The translations under genes were made by a program, and so were the position numbers. From Diplonema papillatum (Eukaryota > Euglenozoa > Diplonemea > Diplonemida > Diplonemidae): 64,000 nt of DNA. The stretch covers positions 1 through 64,000 of the forward strand of contig JAPJBO010000220.1 in assembly GCA_030068145.1 (NCBI GenBank), written 5' to 3'. This document shows positions 37,969 through 49,990 of this stretch, piece by piece (position 1 is the first letter of the stretch; every line of letters begins with the position of its first letter). Below the pieces are notes generated by a model. That model was not told the origin of the DNA, made no database searches, and was given only the letters and a program-made list of their open reading frames with translations.

Positions 37969-39187
37969 ATGGTTGAGGGCAAAGGGGAAGGGAAGATCCA
38001 TATCCGGACGAGGAAGTTCATGTACAATGCTCTTCTCGGCCGCAAGCAGTTCGTCATCGACATGACCCACACCAAGCGTGGTACGATCCCCAAGACGGAA
38101 GTGCGCACGAAGATCGCAGAAATGTACAAGGTGCAGGATGAGAACTGCGTCTCCGTCTTCGGATTCCGCAACCAGTTCGGTGGAGGCAAAATCATCGGCT
38201 TCGGTCTGATCTACGACACGGTATGGCACCCACTTTTCTCACATTCTTTCGTCTTCTTGTTAGTGGGGGGGTCATTTTGCATGCAAATGAGTACCACACT
38301 TTTTACATTATTTCAAGCCGCACGAGTATCCCCAAAGAAGAGGCCTTGTTATCTGGTGGGGAAAAAGAGCGAACGGCTGGAAGGTGCTCGTATCCATTCC
38401 CCAATCAACCATTTCCCGATGGGAACAGCGAAGCGTGACCGTTCTCATTTTCTCATTCGAGTGAGACCATTCATTTTCCGATACATCCAGGATCTGAAGC
38501 CCCTTTTTTTGTCAAATAAAGGGCCGGATGGCTACTGGCTACCTCAGCCGATTCCTTCGATGAACCGCAAGGTTCAATCAGCTTCGTACATCCCACACGT
38601 CAACAACATTTGCAGGTTGCCCAGGCGAAGAAGATTGAACCCCAGTTCCGATTGATCCGCGCTGGTCTGGCGACGAAGAAGGTTTGCATTTTCTGTCGTT
38701 AGTCAGGCACCGTCGGCATGTTCGAGATTCGCTTTTTTCCCGACATGCTTATCTAAAACGCTGTACACAGCCTCCAAAGGGAGCCCCCGCCCAAGACACA
38801 CCATTAACAACCACCAAAGCCGCACAGCGGTCTTTGTCTGGTGCAAACTGTTCCGCGGTATGAAGGTCGGTGTCACCCTGTCAACCGAGGATCACTTGGA
38901 CAGACCAAACTTAGCTAGTGTACGCAAGACTGCTACGATCTGCAGATGTGTTTACCTGGGCCTAGTGGTAGCACTATCACTAAATCCGAAGAAGACCAAT
39001 TTCGTCCAGAGATACGATAAGGAACTCCACACGCAAACTGCGTGGTGCAAGCACTAGAAACCAAATCCACTTCTATATAAATCAACAGGAGTCCAACCGT
39101 AAGCAGCTGAAGGACAGAAAGAACAAGGCCAAGAAGCACCGTGGTCTCGCGAAGATCAGGGGACCCAAGAAGAAGAAGGCCCAGTAG
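37969..39187 (+). CDS. RPS24: 40S ribosomal protein S24 (eS24), copy 1, three exons
   Basis: A structural protein of the small ribosomal subunit. Exons are 37969-38220, 38616-38681 and 39089-39187, giving 138 aa (about 130-135 in most eukaryotes). Introns of 395 and 407 bp start GTATGG and GTTTGC and end AG, both in phase 0. The family signature is clear: TRKFMYNALLGRKQFVIDM, TKRGTIPKTEVRTKIAEMYK, VFGFRNQFGGGKIIGFGLIY, IRAGLATKK and a Lys-rich end GPKKKKAQ. The ATG is in a tgccacaATGG context. It has a close paralogue at 40407, and the two differ by one residue (Gly6 here). Confidence 0.97.
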
Positions 39188-39594
39188 GTGCCTTCGCCGT
39201 TCTCTTTTTTGCCTATCATTGCCATGGCCTTCTCTAACTTCCGCGAAAGCTGTGCATCAGACTTTTGACCGTGTTCCTACCATTCTCGTTTCTGTTTCCA
39301 CGACCAACTGCCCCGTGCTAGAAATGTACACATTGACACTTGCCGTCACGCTTCGAGTTCAGTTTGGTCCAGATATGCCGAACTCTGAATCGGGATCAGA
39401 ACGTGGCAGGAAACATAGGTGGTGTTTTCTGTCCAACACGCCTGGCAGAGTTGGGTCGAAGACTAAAGGGTACTACGACCTTTGCAAGTGGGCGGGATAG
39501 TGCAGTTTCGACTTTCGTTTCGTGTGTCTTTCTCGGAAAATAGCATTGTGATCTGGCTAAGTAAGACGCACGTGCGGGATTGCGGAATGGTCTC
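39188..39594. other. RPS24 copy 1 3' flank
   Basis: Unique sequence with no gene. It ends at the head of the composite repeat. Confidence 0.5.
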
Positions 39595-40357
39595 TAAGTA
39601 CGTGCGCTCGGCTAAGGCCGGCGCGTGGCGAGACTGGAGGCAGCAGCTAAAGTTCGGGAACAGTAAAGTTCGGGCGAAGCTATGTTCGGGCAATGCTAAG
39701 TTCGAGTGATGCTAAGTTCGGGCGTTGCTAAGTTCGGGCGTTGCTAAGTTCTGGCGCTAAGCGCTCAGGGCCGAGTCAGGCTGCGCTGGTACTAAAAAAA
39801 AAGTTCGGGCACGAACCGAAGTTCGGCCAGGGTGGTAAAGTCCGGGTGAAGCCAAGATCGGTGCTCGTGCCCGGGGGGGGACACCCCCTGACCCACCGAG
39901 TACGGGTAAAGTTTGGCGCTCGTACCCGGGTGGGGCGCCTGGCACGAGGGGCCTGGGGCAGCCTTTTCCCGCCTGTCCCCCCCCCCGCCGGCCTCGGGGC
40001 GACGGGGTGACCCAAATACCGCGAGATACTGAGAAACTTCGAAACAAAAAACGCAAATTTCGGGCACATTAGACCCCGGAACGCAAGAAATCTCGAAAAG
40101 AACAGTCGGCCGGAAAAGTGCGGTGAGCGGGGTTCGAACCCGGGCCTACTGGCCTGAAGGCCGTCACCCGCTCACTCTGCCACGCCCCTGCCTACTGGCA
40201 GGCGGGAGAAAAGTTATATCCGCAATATTATCCAGTCCAAAAACAATACAGTTTCATAATTGTTGCAAGAAAAGCCGGGTTGGCTCGAATAGAGGCTATT
40301 CACATTGCATGTTCATAGGACCACCAGTCTCGAATAAAAATTCTCTACACTCCATCT
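39595..40357 (+). repeat. composite dispersed repeat, most complete copy
   Basis: In order: unique head (39595-39655), 16-bp minisatellite units (39650-39760), GC-rich middle, tRNA-like segment (40115-40190), then the conserved tail with ggttggctcgaatagagg and attgcatgttcataggacc (40230-40345). Parts of the same order are seen at 1-620, and inverted at 1341-1228. It lies only 50 bp upstream of RPS24 copy 2, so that gene's promoter must lie within or next to repeat DNA. Confidence 0.8.
40115..40192 (-). pseudogene. tRNA-like sequence, degenerate
   Basis: The minus strand has a box-A-like tggcagagtgag and a perfect box B ggttcgaaccc in the right order, with a 4-bp T stem. The acceptor and anticodon stems do not pair well (anticodon would read UCA or CAG depending on alignment). 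I read it as the pol III promoter head of a SINE-like repeat, not a working tRNA. Confidence 0.45.
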
Positions 40358-40406
40358 CCGGGCGCTGCAAGGAGTGCGCTTTATCAACAGGCGGGAGGAT
40401 CACAAA

Positions 40407-41560
40407 ATGGTTGAGGGTAAAAGCGAAGGGAAGATCCATATCCGGACGAGGAAGTTCATGTACAATGCTCTTCTCGGCCGCAAGCAGTTCGTCATCGACA
40501 TGACCCACACCAAGCGTGGTACAATCCCCAAGACGGAAGTGCGCACGAAGATCGCAGAAATGTACAAGGTGCAGGACGAGAACTGCGTCTCCGTCTTCGG
40601 ATTCCGCAACCAGTTCGGTGGAGGCAAAATCATCGGCTTCGGTCTGATCTACGACACGGTATGGCTCCCACTTCACACATACACAGCAACATGTGGCTTT
40701 GTTCCTAAAGGGCGGGTGCAAAGTTCCCGCATTCTTCGTCCAAGGGTGGAAAGTCTATTCTTCAGCCAACCTTTCCCATTATTTCGAAAGGGGAAAGTGT
40801 GGCACCCGTCAGCAGTGACTCCCTAATCTTGCAAACAAGTCCGAATGATAGACTAGCGAGGGATGAACCAGTTTCCTGCATCACATCAACAAACCTCAGG
40901 TTGCCCAGGCGAAGAAGATTGAACCTCAATTCCGATTGATCCGCGCTGGTCTGGCGACGAAGAAGGTTTGCATATTTTTTTTACATAAGCGCCAGCTTGA
41001 AAGGAAATGCTGCCCGACAAAGAACAGAAGGACTCCCAAGTGCTGTAGCTACCGAGCCACGTGTGAACGGACGTGAGGTCATGCGGGTCTACCCCTACAC
41101 GACAAATCACCAACACAACAGGTCAAAGTCCTGAGTGAGAAAGCAACACACGGTGGTGTAAGCGAAGAACAAAATAGTCTTTGCCATTTGTCCAGCTTGA
41201 CCGTGTCTGATGAATACGGTGTCCTCGATCTTGAAACGAGAGCCGCTTTGCAAGGGTCTTGAACTCGCGCGATGTAGCCAGTTTGTTGTCCGTTGAATCT
41301 GCTTGCCACAATTGACAGTTGCTTGAACAACATAGGCTCGGAATTTAATATGCCACAATTGACAGTTGCTCGATCGAACAACATAGACTCGGAATTTAAT
41401 ATGCCACAATTGACAGTTGCTTGAACAACATAGGCTCGGAATTTGATATATCAACCAACAGGAATCCAACCGTAAGCAGCTGAAGGACAGAAAGAACAAG
41501 GCCAAGAAGCACCGTGGTCTCGCGAAGATCAGGGGACCCAAGAAGAAGAAGGCCCAGTAA
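40407..41560 (+). CDS. RPS24: 40S ribosomal protein S24 (eS24), copy 2, three exons
   Basis: Exons are 40407-40658, 40900-40965 and 41462-41560, with the same lengths and phases as copy 1. The protein differs only at residue 6 (Ser for Gly). The exons are nearly identical to copy 1 in DNA, but the introns (241 and 496 bp) do not align beyond the first ten bases and the splice sites. So either selection or gene conversion has kept the exons alike since an older duplication. The second intron contains a three-unit minisatellite. Retained introns rule out a retrocopy. Confidence 0.96.
41305..41450 (+). repeat. intronic minisatellite, three units
   Basis: The unit gccacaattgacagttgct, then gaacaacatagrctcggaat, starts at 41305, 41352 and 41403 (periods 47 and 51). 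It lies inside intron 2 of RPS24 copy 2 and ends just before the acceptor. Confidence 0.9.
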
Positions 41561-43271
41561 GAGCGTCAATAAGTCCAGCGCGAGCCCTGTTCGGGTTCGC
41601 GTGCTTTTCCTTTCCTTCGCCGATTCAGAACGCGAGAACAAAAAAAAACGGAACATGTCAGCAGCGACTGTGCCGCTTTACTTTGTCAATTCTTTCGTCG
41701 AGGCAGCGCTCCATACTGCCGCCGGTCTGGACGCATTTCGTGATCAGCCTTGCCCCCAGGCGGGGGTAGGGTGGGGACCTCTGCGGTTCAGTCCAGGAAG
41801 TCGCAAGTGTTCTTCATCATATGTTGCTCCCCTTTCAACGGACCTCGCCCCGAGGGATCTCCCTCCTCGCAAGTCGTACTTCAACGCGCGATGAACGGCG
41901 TTTCCAAGCTCACCGTTTCCTTTGCGCAAAGCGAACTCTTCGGCATGCAGAGTACAGAGTGAGTCAATCTGTGCTGAACCTGAAAATTATCACATAAGCA
42001 ATGGGGCAAAGCTCGAAGTAGGCACATAAGTCACACCCCTGTGACCGTGCTACCTATCGCAGAGGTCGGGGCCCGCGTCCAAAAAGGACTTGAGAAGTGC
42101 CATCCTGGATTTCGATGTTGATCAGTGATATGATTAGAAGGAAGCGGGTGTCAGGTGATTGTATTCGTTCGTTGTGCCTAGCCGTACCCGTCGGCTGTCT
42201 CGAAACAGGGATCCGCACGCCTCATTGAGTTTCCTCCCTGGCCGACAAAATGACAACCTAATCGGCCTGCTTGACCCCAGGGTCCTCTCCGGGTGGTCGA
42301 AGCCGAATCAGCCATCGAAAGCAGCTTTGGGAGAGGGTTTCCTGATATCAACAGCGCCACACTCCGCTCGCCTCGTGGCCGGCTTTCCTTCTTTTTAGCA
42401 GTCCCTCTTCCGGAAGCGCATGGACCGCCTTTTTCGGCCGTTCGATCCGTTCGTCTCCATGCTTTGGCACAGACGAGCTGTCGTGAAGAACCAGAAGCGC
42501 CTCTCGTTTGCTGCGGTTTCCGGGCCGCCGACTGGCAGTGCACAGGGTTTGAGCGGTGATGATGGTCCGCTCGAACGTGTCTGTGGCTTAAAGAAACATG
42601 GAAACGGTGTTGGGCACATCATTCCAAGCATGCTCCTGCATTCTCCCCGGTCTTTGCCAGCGTCCGTTCGTCGCTCATGCATGATAGAACATGATGCTAT
42701 CATCTCTTCTTCATAGGGTCTCGTTGTTCCTGGTCTTGAAGTCCCCGCAATTCCTTACCCTGCAGGTTCAAGGCTTTCGCAACTCTTTCACCTCTCTGGG
42801 ACCTCCGCTGTGTCTACGGGATACTAGAGAGAAACCTGTACCTTCCACAGCATCTGGATTGCTCTGCCCAATCCGACTCGGGACGCACGAGAGTACCACA
42901 TCAGGGTTTCCGTTGTGTGGCCCACTCCGTGCCAATCGCAAGCATGTGCAGAGTAAGAACAATCAGGAAATCGACTCCGCAAAACCCCACAATAGGCAAC
43001 TGATAAAGAAAATACGCAAAACAACGCCACACATACACACACACACACACACAAGTAGCCAAGGAACAGCAGTTGGGCAAATCAAAGCAGTGCCGCACAC
43101 ACGCACGTGAGCCCCAAAAGGCCGGACTGACTAATCGCTGAGAGGAAAAAATCAGGAAAAAGAAAGCAAAAGTTTGCCAACCCCCGCGCAACTTCGAATA
43201 AAACTCTCGAGTACTTTCCGCGAGTGAGTGTCGATCCAACTTCCACCTTTTTTTTGATTCCGTCCTTCGCG
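41561..43271. other. intergenic with a partial dispersed repeat
   Basis: No gene recognised in 1.7 kb. 42556-42640 (gatgatggtccgct, gtgtctgtggcttaaag, cattccaagcatgctcctgca) is a diverged fragment of the repeat at 9788-10022 and 54037-54258. An (ac)n run lies at 43033-43052. Confidence 0.55.
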
Positions 43272-44279
43272 ATGTTCAATTGTGGGCGGTTCCCTATTGA
43301 TTTCGCCGAACTGCTGGGCAACGGCGCGGGTTGCGATGGGTTTGATGACGATCACGATGACGGAACGGTGAACTTCCGCGAGTGCGAGATGCACGGGAGG
43401 AAGAGGAACGCGGACTACATCCACTTCTCGCAGGGGTCGTGGCGGTGCATGCCGAACCATGCGTGCAAGGTTCCGAGGTCGGCGACGAAGGAGAAGAAGA
43501 AGATCGAGCAGTGGCTCTGCGAGTGCTGCGGCGTCGTGCTCAACAGCCAGCGGCAGGCGGCGATCCACTACGACGGCGGCAGGCACCTTGCGAAGGTGAA
43601 GGAAACCGAGACGTGCGCAGCGAAGCGGGGCGACAAGTACACGGCCCCGCCGCCTCGCCGCATCGGGGACCTCGTGCAGGAAGACAACCCCGCACCGGCC
43701 GTCGAGAAGCCCGATGCCGAGGACACCGATGCTACCGTCGTCGACGACGACGGCTTCCCGCCCCGCCTGATGTCCGACTGCTGCTACTCGATCCCGCAGC
43801 AGGAAAGCAGCGAGTGCCGCGTCTCCGGCGCCGAATCGGACAACAGCTCGCCCTACTCCGAGGTGCCCCGGTACATCCAGCAGCATCCGCTCTCGATCAA
43901 CGTGAGGCACGCCCCGTCGGTGTCGTCGACCCCGCAGTCCTTCACCCCAGGGCACACGCCGTCCACGCCGGGCAACGAGCAATGCTACATTTGGCCGGGA
44001 CCGGAGCAGCAATACATCGTTCTGCGCCCGGCGCAGAATCAGCAGCTTCTCGTCGCGCAGCCCGCGTCGCCGACGCCCTCCGTGCAGATGCTGGCGCCGC
44101 AACCTGTTGCAGCGCCGGTGCTATCGCAAACCTCCAACCCAAGGGTCTACCAGGCACCTGTACAGTACGTCCACATGCTCCCAGCGCAGCAGCAGCCCAT
44201 GGTCTCTCAGTTCATGACGCAGGCCCCACTGACACAATACTACGTGATCCCCACCGCGTACCAGGTCGTGTCGACATGA
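43272..44279 (+). CDS. two-zinc-finger protein with long Gln/Pro-rich C terminus (335 aa)
   Basis: Two metal sites lie near the N terminus. The first is C-x2-H-G-x-K-R followed by C-x5-C (C38, H41, C59, C65), a small CHCC module with the HG-K-R signature that I associate with RNA-binding proteins of some protists. The second is a U1-type C2H2 finger (C83, C86, H99, H105; CECCGVVL with H-x5-H), common in RNA-binding and splicing proteins. The remaining 230 residues are low in structure and rich in Ser, Pro and Gln, with repeated QQ and PQ. This suggests a post-transcriptional or transcriptional regulator. ATG 43272 is the first in frame; the frame is open upstream without ATG. A second open frame overlapping most of the gene is a shadow of its GC-rich codons. 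Confidence 0.75.
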   Translation: MFNCGRFPIDFAELLGNGAGCDGFDDDHDDGTVNFRECEMHGRKRNADYIHFSQGSWRCMPNHACKVPRSATKEKKKIEQWLCECCGVVLNSQRQAAIHYDGGRHLAKVKETETCAAKRGDKYTAPPPRRIGDLVQEDNPAPAVEKPDAEDTDATVVDDDGFPPRLMSDCCYSIPQQESSECRVSGAESDNSSPYSEVPRYIQQHPLSINVRHAPSVSSTPQSFTPGHTPSTPGNEQCYIWPGPEQQYIVLRPAQNQQLLVAQPASPTPSVQMLAPQPVAAPVLSQTSNPRVYQAPVQYVHMLPAQQQPMVSQFMTQAPLTQYYVIPTAYQVVST

Positions 44280-47200
44280 GCGTGAGCAGTCTGTTGAACG
44301 TTCCATTGAAGGTGCCGCACGCAAAGTTCGGTAACCATTCGTTTTGGCGGCTGCAACCACGGTGCTCGACCACGAAATGCAACGGATGCCTCGCTCCTCC
44401 CAGCCACTGACAAAGAAGGTTAAAAGTTGCATCTAGAAAAGCGAATATTTTCAGTGTTCCATTCTCCCCCTCTCACTCTCGCTCTCTCTCCGCCTCCTTA
44501 TCTTTCGAGCGCACAAACGAAGCTAGCGCCCTCGTGAAATACCCGTTTAAGTCACCCGTATTTGTTTTTGGGGGGGATACTATGGGGCGCGAGTCTGCTC
44601 TCAAGGCTTGACCGTGGATTTGCGGATTTGCTTTTCTGTTGTGCAAACGTTAGCTTGACCCGGGCCCGCGGCCAAAAGCATCGGCAGCTCGGCACCACAG
44701 TCCAACTCCCAAAATCGAAGGCGTTGGCGTAGTTGCCCAGAAGAGTGACAACAATACACAAGTGGTGGAATGTTGGTCAAGTGTCTTCTTTTCGCCTCTA
44801 CAGCCGACAAAGTGCGAACTCAAGCTTTGTACCATGGCTATTTGAGTCAAAATTAGACCACGAGAGCTGCCAAAGCTGGTATTCTGAAGGCACCTTTGAC
44901 TCTTTCTGAAGATATTGTGAAACAGCTTGGGTGGTGGATCGAATCAAGCTTTTTCGAAGCCACCTAGGAACCTTCGGCACGCACGAGGCTCGAAGGTTTG
45001 GACCAGCTCCTTAAATTGCGAGGAACGCACAAAGACTGTTTACCGACGGATTTCCTGGCGCGGGTGTATCGCTATTTTTGTTACTAGGAGCTAGGAGCCT
45101 TACTTTAGCTTTCGAACTCAAAACTGTTTTCGCGTGTGGGGGTGTTCATACCTTGCCCAGACAAAATGCTTGATGGCGGTACTGCACGCCAACGGCTAGA
45201 CATGATAGCGACCGACCAGGTTGGGCTGTCTACTGCAGGACATCGTCCGATTAATCGGGGGACCAGGAGATGCTCCCTGTCAAGCTTTCAGGCAGACTGG
45301 CAGTGTGCAGTCCGCCAGCGTGCGGCACCGACAGAAGCGGTTGCTTTTCGCCTTCTTCGCTTCGTTCTACAAACAAAGCTGGAAGTTCACTTTGATCCTA
45401 GCCATTCGTTGTTCCTTGCTCAGTGATTCACTTCGATGTCCGCTTATTTGCTAGTAAAGGCACGCTCCACGCGGCTTCTTTTGGGACGACGACTAGCAAA
45501 GCGGAATCCTTGCGGTGTTCGCTTGGCTTGCCTTCTACAAAACCCTTGCCTTTGAATTTTCCTTCAGCCAATCCTACTGCCATTTCCTCGAGTACGGTAT
45601 GATGCCTATCTACCTGCTGGTGGTTAAGATGGGCTTCCGCGAATTATTTTTTTCTCAAGTGATCGTCCCCAAAAGGAGTGCAGGGATGCAAAGCCACCCA
45701 GCCCCCTTTCTGGCTTGGCGCTAGGTGCGCACCGCGTTTCCCACAACCAACACTCGAGTATTGCAATACTCGCCGCCCCGAAGTGCTCCCGAAGTAGGCA
45801 TTCTCCCTGGCACAGCGGTAAACAAGAAAATAATCCAGACATTTAAAGCGGGCCCTCAATGCAATCCAACAAACCTACACGCACCCACATACACGCTCCA
45901 AAGAGAGGGGGTGGAAATGCTCTATCCATGATGCCAACATAATCGAGGTAACTTGGCTCAACATGGTCGGCTGGTTCTCATCTCGGTATTGTATCCACCT
46001 CGCTCGATCCCGTGGTCTGAAGCGAAAAATATGTTTACCCTGCTCCCCTCCTAGCCGGCCACCTTGGTGCCTTGGCAGGTTGGGGGATTCACGCGCCTGG
46101 TTGGTATTTGCTTCACGGCGAATCCAGAGTGTTTTCAGCGTGTTGTGTCACTGGATTCGCGCGGATCATCTGCTATATAAGGCTTTTCTCAGTGTCTCTG
46201 AGGGGTCGGTGGCATCTGAGAGACAAGATTCACGAGTTTGGGACTACATGCGTGTGACAGGATGCGCCGGTGCCTTTCGTCTCACCCTTGGGTACGGCTA
46301 TGCCGGATGGCATCGCAGTTGTTGGGTGGTATAGCCGCTGGGCTTCACCGAACACCGCAGCTTGTCGCACTCGCGGGTTCGTTAGACAGGGTGACCTGGT
46401 GCCTCCAGTCTCACCTTTCAGATACGACTGTGTCATGCTTTGCACGTGCCAGACGTAAACGCCCGGCATTTTCAAAGCGTGTCACAGCCGATCAGTGATA
46501 TTGAGCTGTTGTTGCATTAAAGGGGTGGGCAAGCCTACTCGGCGACATTCCGTGATTTCTAATTGACAAAATTGCGGCGAGCCCGACTCGGGCGACGATT
46601 CTGTTTACAAGTTGCAGGCGGCGAAGGCGCGTGCCACGTACCGACAAAGCTTGCGTTTCAGTCGACAGCCCCAGGGTCACTTTTTTCTCTGACATCTGGC
46701 ATGTTACTTCAATTCAGATTCCACCGGTCAACCCAATCCCCCCGAGTTGATTTGAAGATGCCATTTGAAGAGAAAAAATATCAGAAGTAAACTCAGTTGT
46801 CCCGAGGATGTTATCGATACTCTAGCCCTTTGGATGCTTCTCTCCAGGCGACCGTTCTGTATCGGTATCCCGAGGCAGCTGAGCGATTAATCTTGCGGAG
46901 AACGTTGTGTCGTCTCCGCATTCGCAGTTCTTTTAGTTTCACGATCTGTTCAGTTCAGTTTATTTTTCCCCCAACCTGCAGTTTTTCATCGAGGCATTTT
47001 GTGAATCCCGTCAGAGTCTGGCGACAAAGCCAGACGCTCTGGCTGGGCATCAGGCTCGGGAAGCTCAAATAACCGAACCGAACACAGCTGCGCGATCACT
47101 GGTTTCCGGGGTTGATTCCCTGAAACTGATGCGGTGTTCGGTACATTATCCCTGTTTGCAATTAAGGCTATCGAAAGCTGAGTCGACTGGAGCCTAAAGG

Positions 47201-48150
47201 CGAAGTACGAACTGCGAAAGGCTAAACCCCGTCCATGTATATTATTCACTCACGGATATAATTTGGGATTATTTCATTTCACAGGGGGTTTAAGTAGCGT
47301 TTCCTGGTCTGCCGTGTGTCTGCACCACGCAGTTCTTAGGACAGCGGTGCAGACTGGACACGTTGCCCCCCGAACGTGCTGATGCTACGGGGAAAGTTGA
47401 CCTGTTTCTCGCGACGCGGGGGGTCGGGAATCCTAACATAGGACCAACCCCCTTTCGCGCGAAAATGCGAAGCATGCAAACACCTTTTCTACCAAAAAAG
47501 CCGCGACTCAGCTATCCTGGAAGTTCAGCACAAACAAACAGCCAATCCCACAAGAGAAAGATACGTAATTACACCAGCAATACAATACCTGCACCGCATT
47601 TTTTAGAGAGTCTTTTTGTCTTCACCATCCAAGCGATGCTGTCGGCCGTAAGGGACGTTCCCTGCAGGATTTTTTTTCTCCGACAGAACGCACCGCAAAT
47701 CTGTTACCGTGGGACGAACAGGAAAAGAGGAAACTGACGATTTTACTCGTCTCGATCCTTGTCCTGTTGGGGTTCTCCTCCGGTAGTTGATTTTTGGCCC
47801 GAAGATTCCCTTCCGCACAACTGCCGAATTGGGTTCAATCTGCCAAAAGCGTTTCCATCCAGTAGCCTCGTTTCAGAATTGGAATCCTCAGCAAGTATCC
47901 TGCTGCAGGCTCACCTACAGCAACGTGTTGTTGTCATCTGTTGCAATTGCACCATCGCAGCACTGATTCCTCCTCTCCAATATGCTAGACACAATACGTT
48001 CCATCAGGTAAGGGAAAACATAGTAGGGGAGACTTCAATGGGACATTCAGTTGCCTGCCAAAGCTAGTTCAACAAGATCATGCGACTGGAAACTTTAAGG
48101 AACCATTGCCAAATCCGTTCATCCGGCGCACACTTCATCCAGCACCAGGC
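44280..48150. other. gene-poor region
   Basis: Nearly 4 kb with only short, unconserved open frames on both strands. A small inverted pair near 47226-47290 includes ggatataatttgggatt and ggggtttaag, faintly like the ends of the 772-bp element. No gene is supported. Confidence 0.5.
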
Positions 48151-48155
48151 CTTGC

Positions 48156-48275
48156 GCTCCGCATGCGGAACGTACGGAATTCCGCACGTGAATAAAAATT
48201 GTGATTTTCCGTACGTGCGGAATTCCGTACGTGTTTCCGCACGTGTTTTCCGCATGTGTTTCCGCATGTATTAAA
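48156..48275. repeat. cluster of CCGYACGTG motifs
   Basis: At least six copies of tccgYaYgtg on both strands (gcggaacgtacggaattcc, gtacgtgcggaattccgtac, gtttccgcacgtgttttcc). Two cttccgcacgttccgcatg copies lie also at 49120-49140. Several are self-complementary around cggaattccg. Confidence 0.75.
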
Positions 48276-49740
48276 ATTGGCACTCACATGTGTGTAAGGT
48301 CCACCACCTACTGTCAGTGGTTAGTCACAGTCAGCATTTCTGTCCAAACCTTGGACGGGATGTCCGAAAGGTGCGTCCTACATCCGAGTCGGGCAACTAA
48401 CCATACTGATTGCGTGGACCATTTGCCAAGGCAAAAGTAACACACACAAAGCAAAAGTGGACGTTCTTGAGGTTCTTGTACGAAATCTTGCTCTCATTTC
48501 GCTACCCGCCGAACCAACATGTCCCAGCTTGCGATCATGGACTGCGAGCAGGGCTTATGTAAATGTCAACCTGCCCCGATTCTTTTCTCCTGAGATGTGT
48601 CTTTTGGCCTGGCTTATCAACCTGTGGGGCAATACGAATATGCCTGGCCGCGGACGCCTTCAATGCAGCAAAGGGCAGAGGCCTCAGCTGACAGCCGATG
48701 TGCAGCAGTGTGAAGAGACGATCTATATTAACTTACTTACGAACTTTCACTCTAATCAAGAACGTCCCACCTACTATTTGCAAGAAGACGAAGGTAGTTC
48801 TGTTTTAGAAGCAAAGCATACTTGTTTTCCGGTAAGGAGTGGGCAGGACATCTCAACGGGAAAAGAGGAACAAAGCACTTGATTGCTTCTTGGCAGGTGG
48901 TCTGCAACACGCCGATAGATCCCGTGCCACCAAGCCAACCGCACAAAACCACGAAGCCCGCAAAGGATCAGCAAATGTGATGCTGATGTGGACTTGGTGA
49001 CCCAAATATGGCAAGTTGGGGCAGACTCTCCCTACCAGGTACACCTTGGACCCTTTTCAAGAGCATGTACCCCTCCTGCATGAAATTCGGAAAAGTATTT
49101 CCCCCGGCTTTTTGGACCTTTTCCGCACGTTCCGCATGTGAATTAAATTTGAGCCGAAAAGCATCGGAAGCCATGTCCAGCACACTTCAACACTAATGTG
49201 TGACGAGCCAGCAGCCTCCGGCTGAGGTGCGCGCCCAGTGCTAGATGGTTTGTTGTCTTGGTTGTTCGAACGAGAATGACGAACCGTAGTTCGTGACGAG
49301 ACAGCAGCCACCTTGGCTGACTCGCGTGCATCGGTACCCGCCGTATCACCGAACCGCTCACGAATGATGGTCCGCATCTCGCCAGAAGCTACTAGACAAC
49401 CAAACACCAGGGATCCCGCGAGGCGCCACTTGGACAGTCTTTTTCCCCCTCCGGGAAAGCTGGCCACACTCACATCGGAAACGTAGTATTGTTTGAACAA
49501 GCACCTGCGCTGTGGAAGTACTCGAGGGCCATCTCAAACGTTTCTCCACGTTTGCACTCGCTTTGCCTGCCAGCATGTATACCACTTTGGAGGTTTTGTT
49601 CTGATAGTCACTTGCTTTGCCAGTGTGAAAGCCTGTTAGGAGGTCTGCTGTGATAGTTTGCACTCGTTTGCTTGCCACCGGTTCGGAGGTCTGCTGGAAT
49701 AGTTAGAGAGTCACAAACGACAATTCTTGTGCAGTAAGTT
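48276..49740. other. gene-poor region
   Basis: An open frame of 141 codons (48457-48882, + strand) and one of 147 codons (49057-49500, - strand) are present but resemble nothing known and have no repeats or family features. I do not call them genes. Confidence 0.5.
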
Positions 49741-49990
49741 TCCAGATGAAGAAAAATCTGGAAAAATCGGCAAAAATCGGCAAAAAATGGCCGAAAATGG
49801 CCAAAAACTGGAAAAATCTGGAAAAATCGGCAAAAATGGCCAAAATTGGCCAAAATCGGCAAAAATCGGCAAAAATGGGCAAAAATGGGCAAAAATAGGC
49901 AAAAATGGGCAAAAATGGGCAAAAATGGGCAAAATCTGCAAAATCTGCAAAAATCTGGAAAAAATGAAAATTTCCAAAATTTGCTCAAAA
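49741..49990. repeat. 10-bp A-tract tandem array
   Basis: About 24 units of the form aaaaatSKgc, mainly ggcaaaaatg, ggcaaaaatc and ggaaaaatct. The period is 10 bp for most of the tract, so A5 runs recur once per helical turn. Confidence 0.93.

Noticed and set aside
40115..40192. Functional tRNA gene on the minus strand
   Set aside because: Box A and box B fit, but the acceptor stem has only about three of seven pairs and the anticodon stem fails. It sits inside a dispersed repeat.
37969..41560. RPS24 copy 2 as a processed pseudogene
   Set aside because: Both introns are present at identical positions and the frame is intact.
43382..44410. 342-codon frame overlapping the zinc-finger gene
   Set aside because: Its composition (Arg/Ala/Pro) is that of a frame-shifted GC-rich gene, it has no motifs, and the other frame has two zinc fingers.
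48457..48882. 141-codon open frame as a gene
   Set aside because: No homology, no composition bias, no neighbours and no conserved signals. Such frames are expected by chance in several kb of this base composition.
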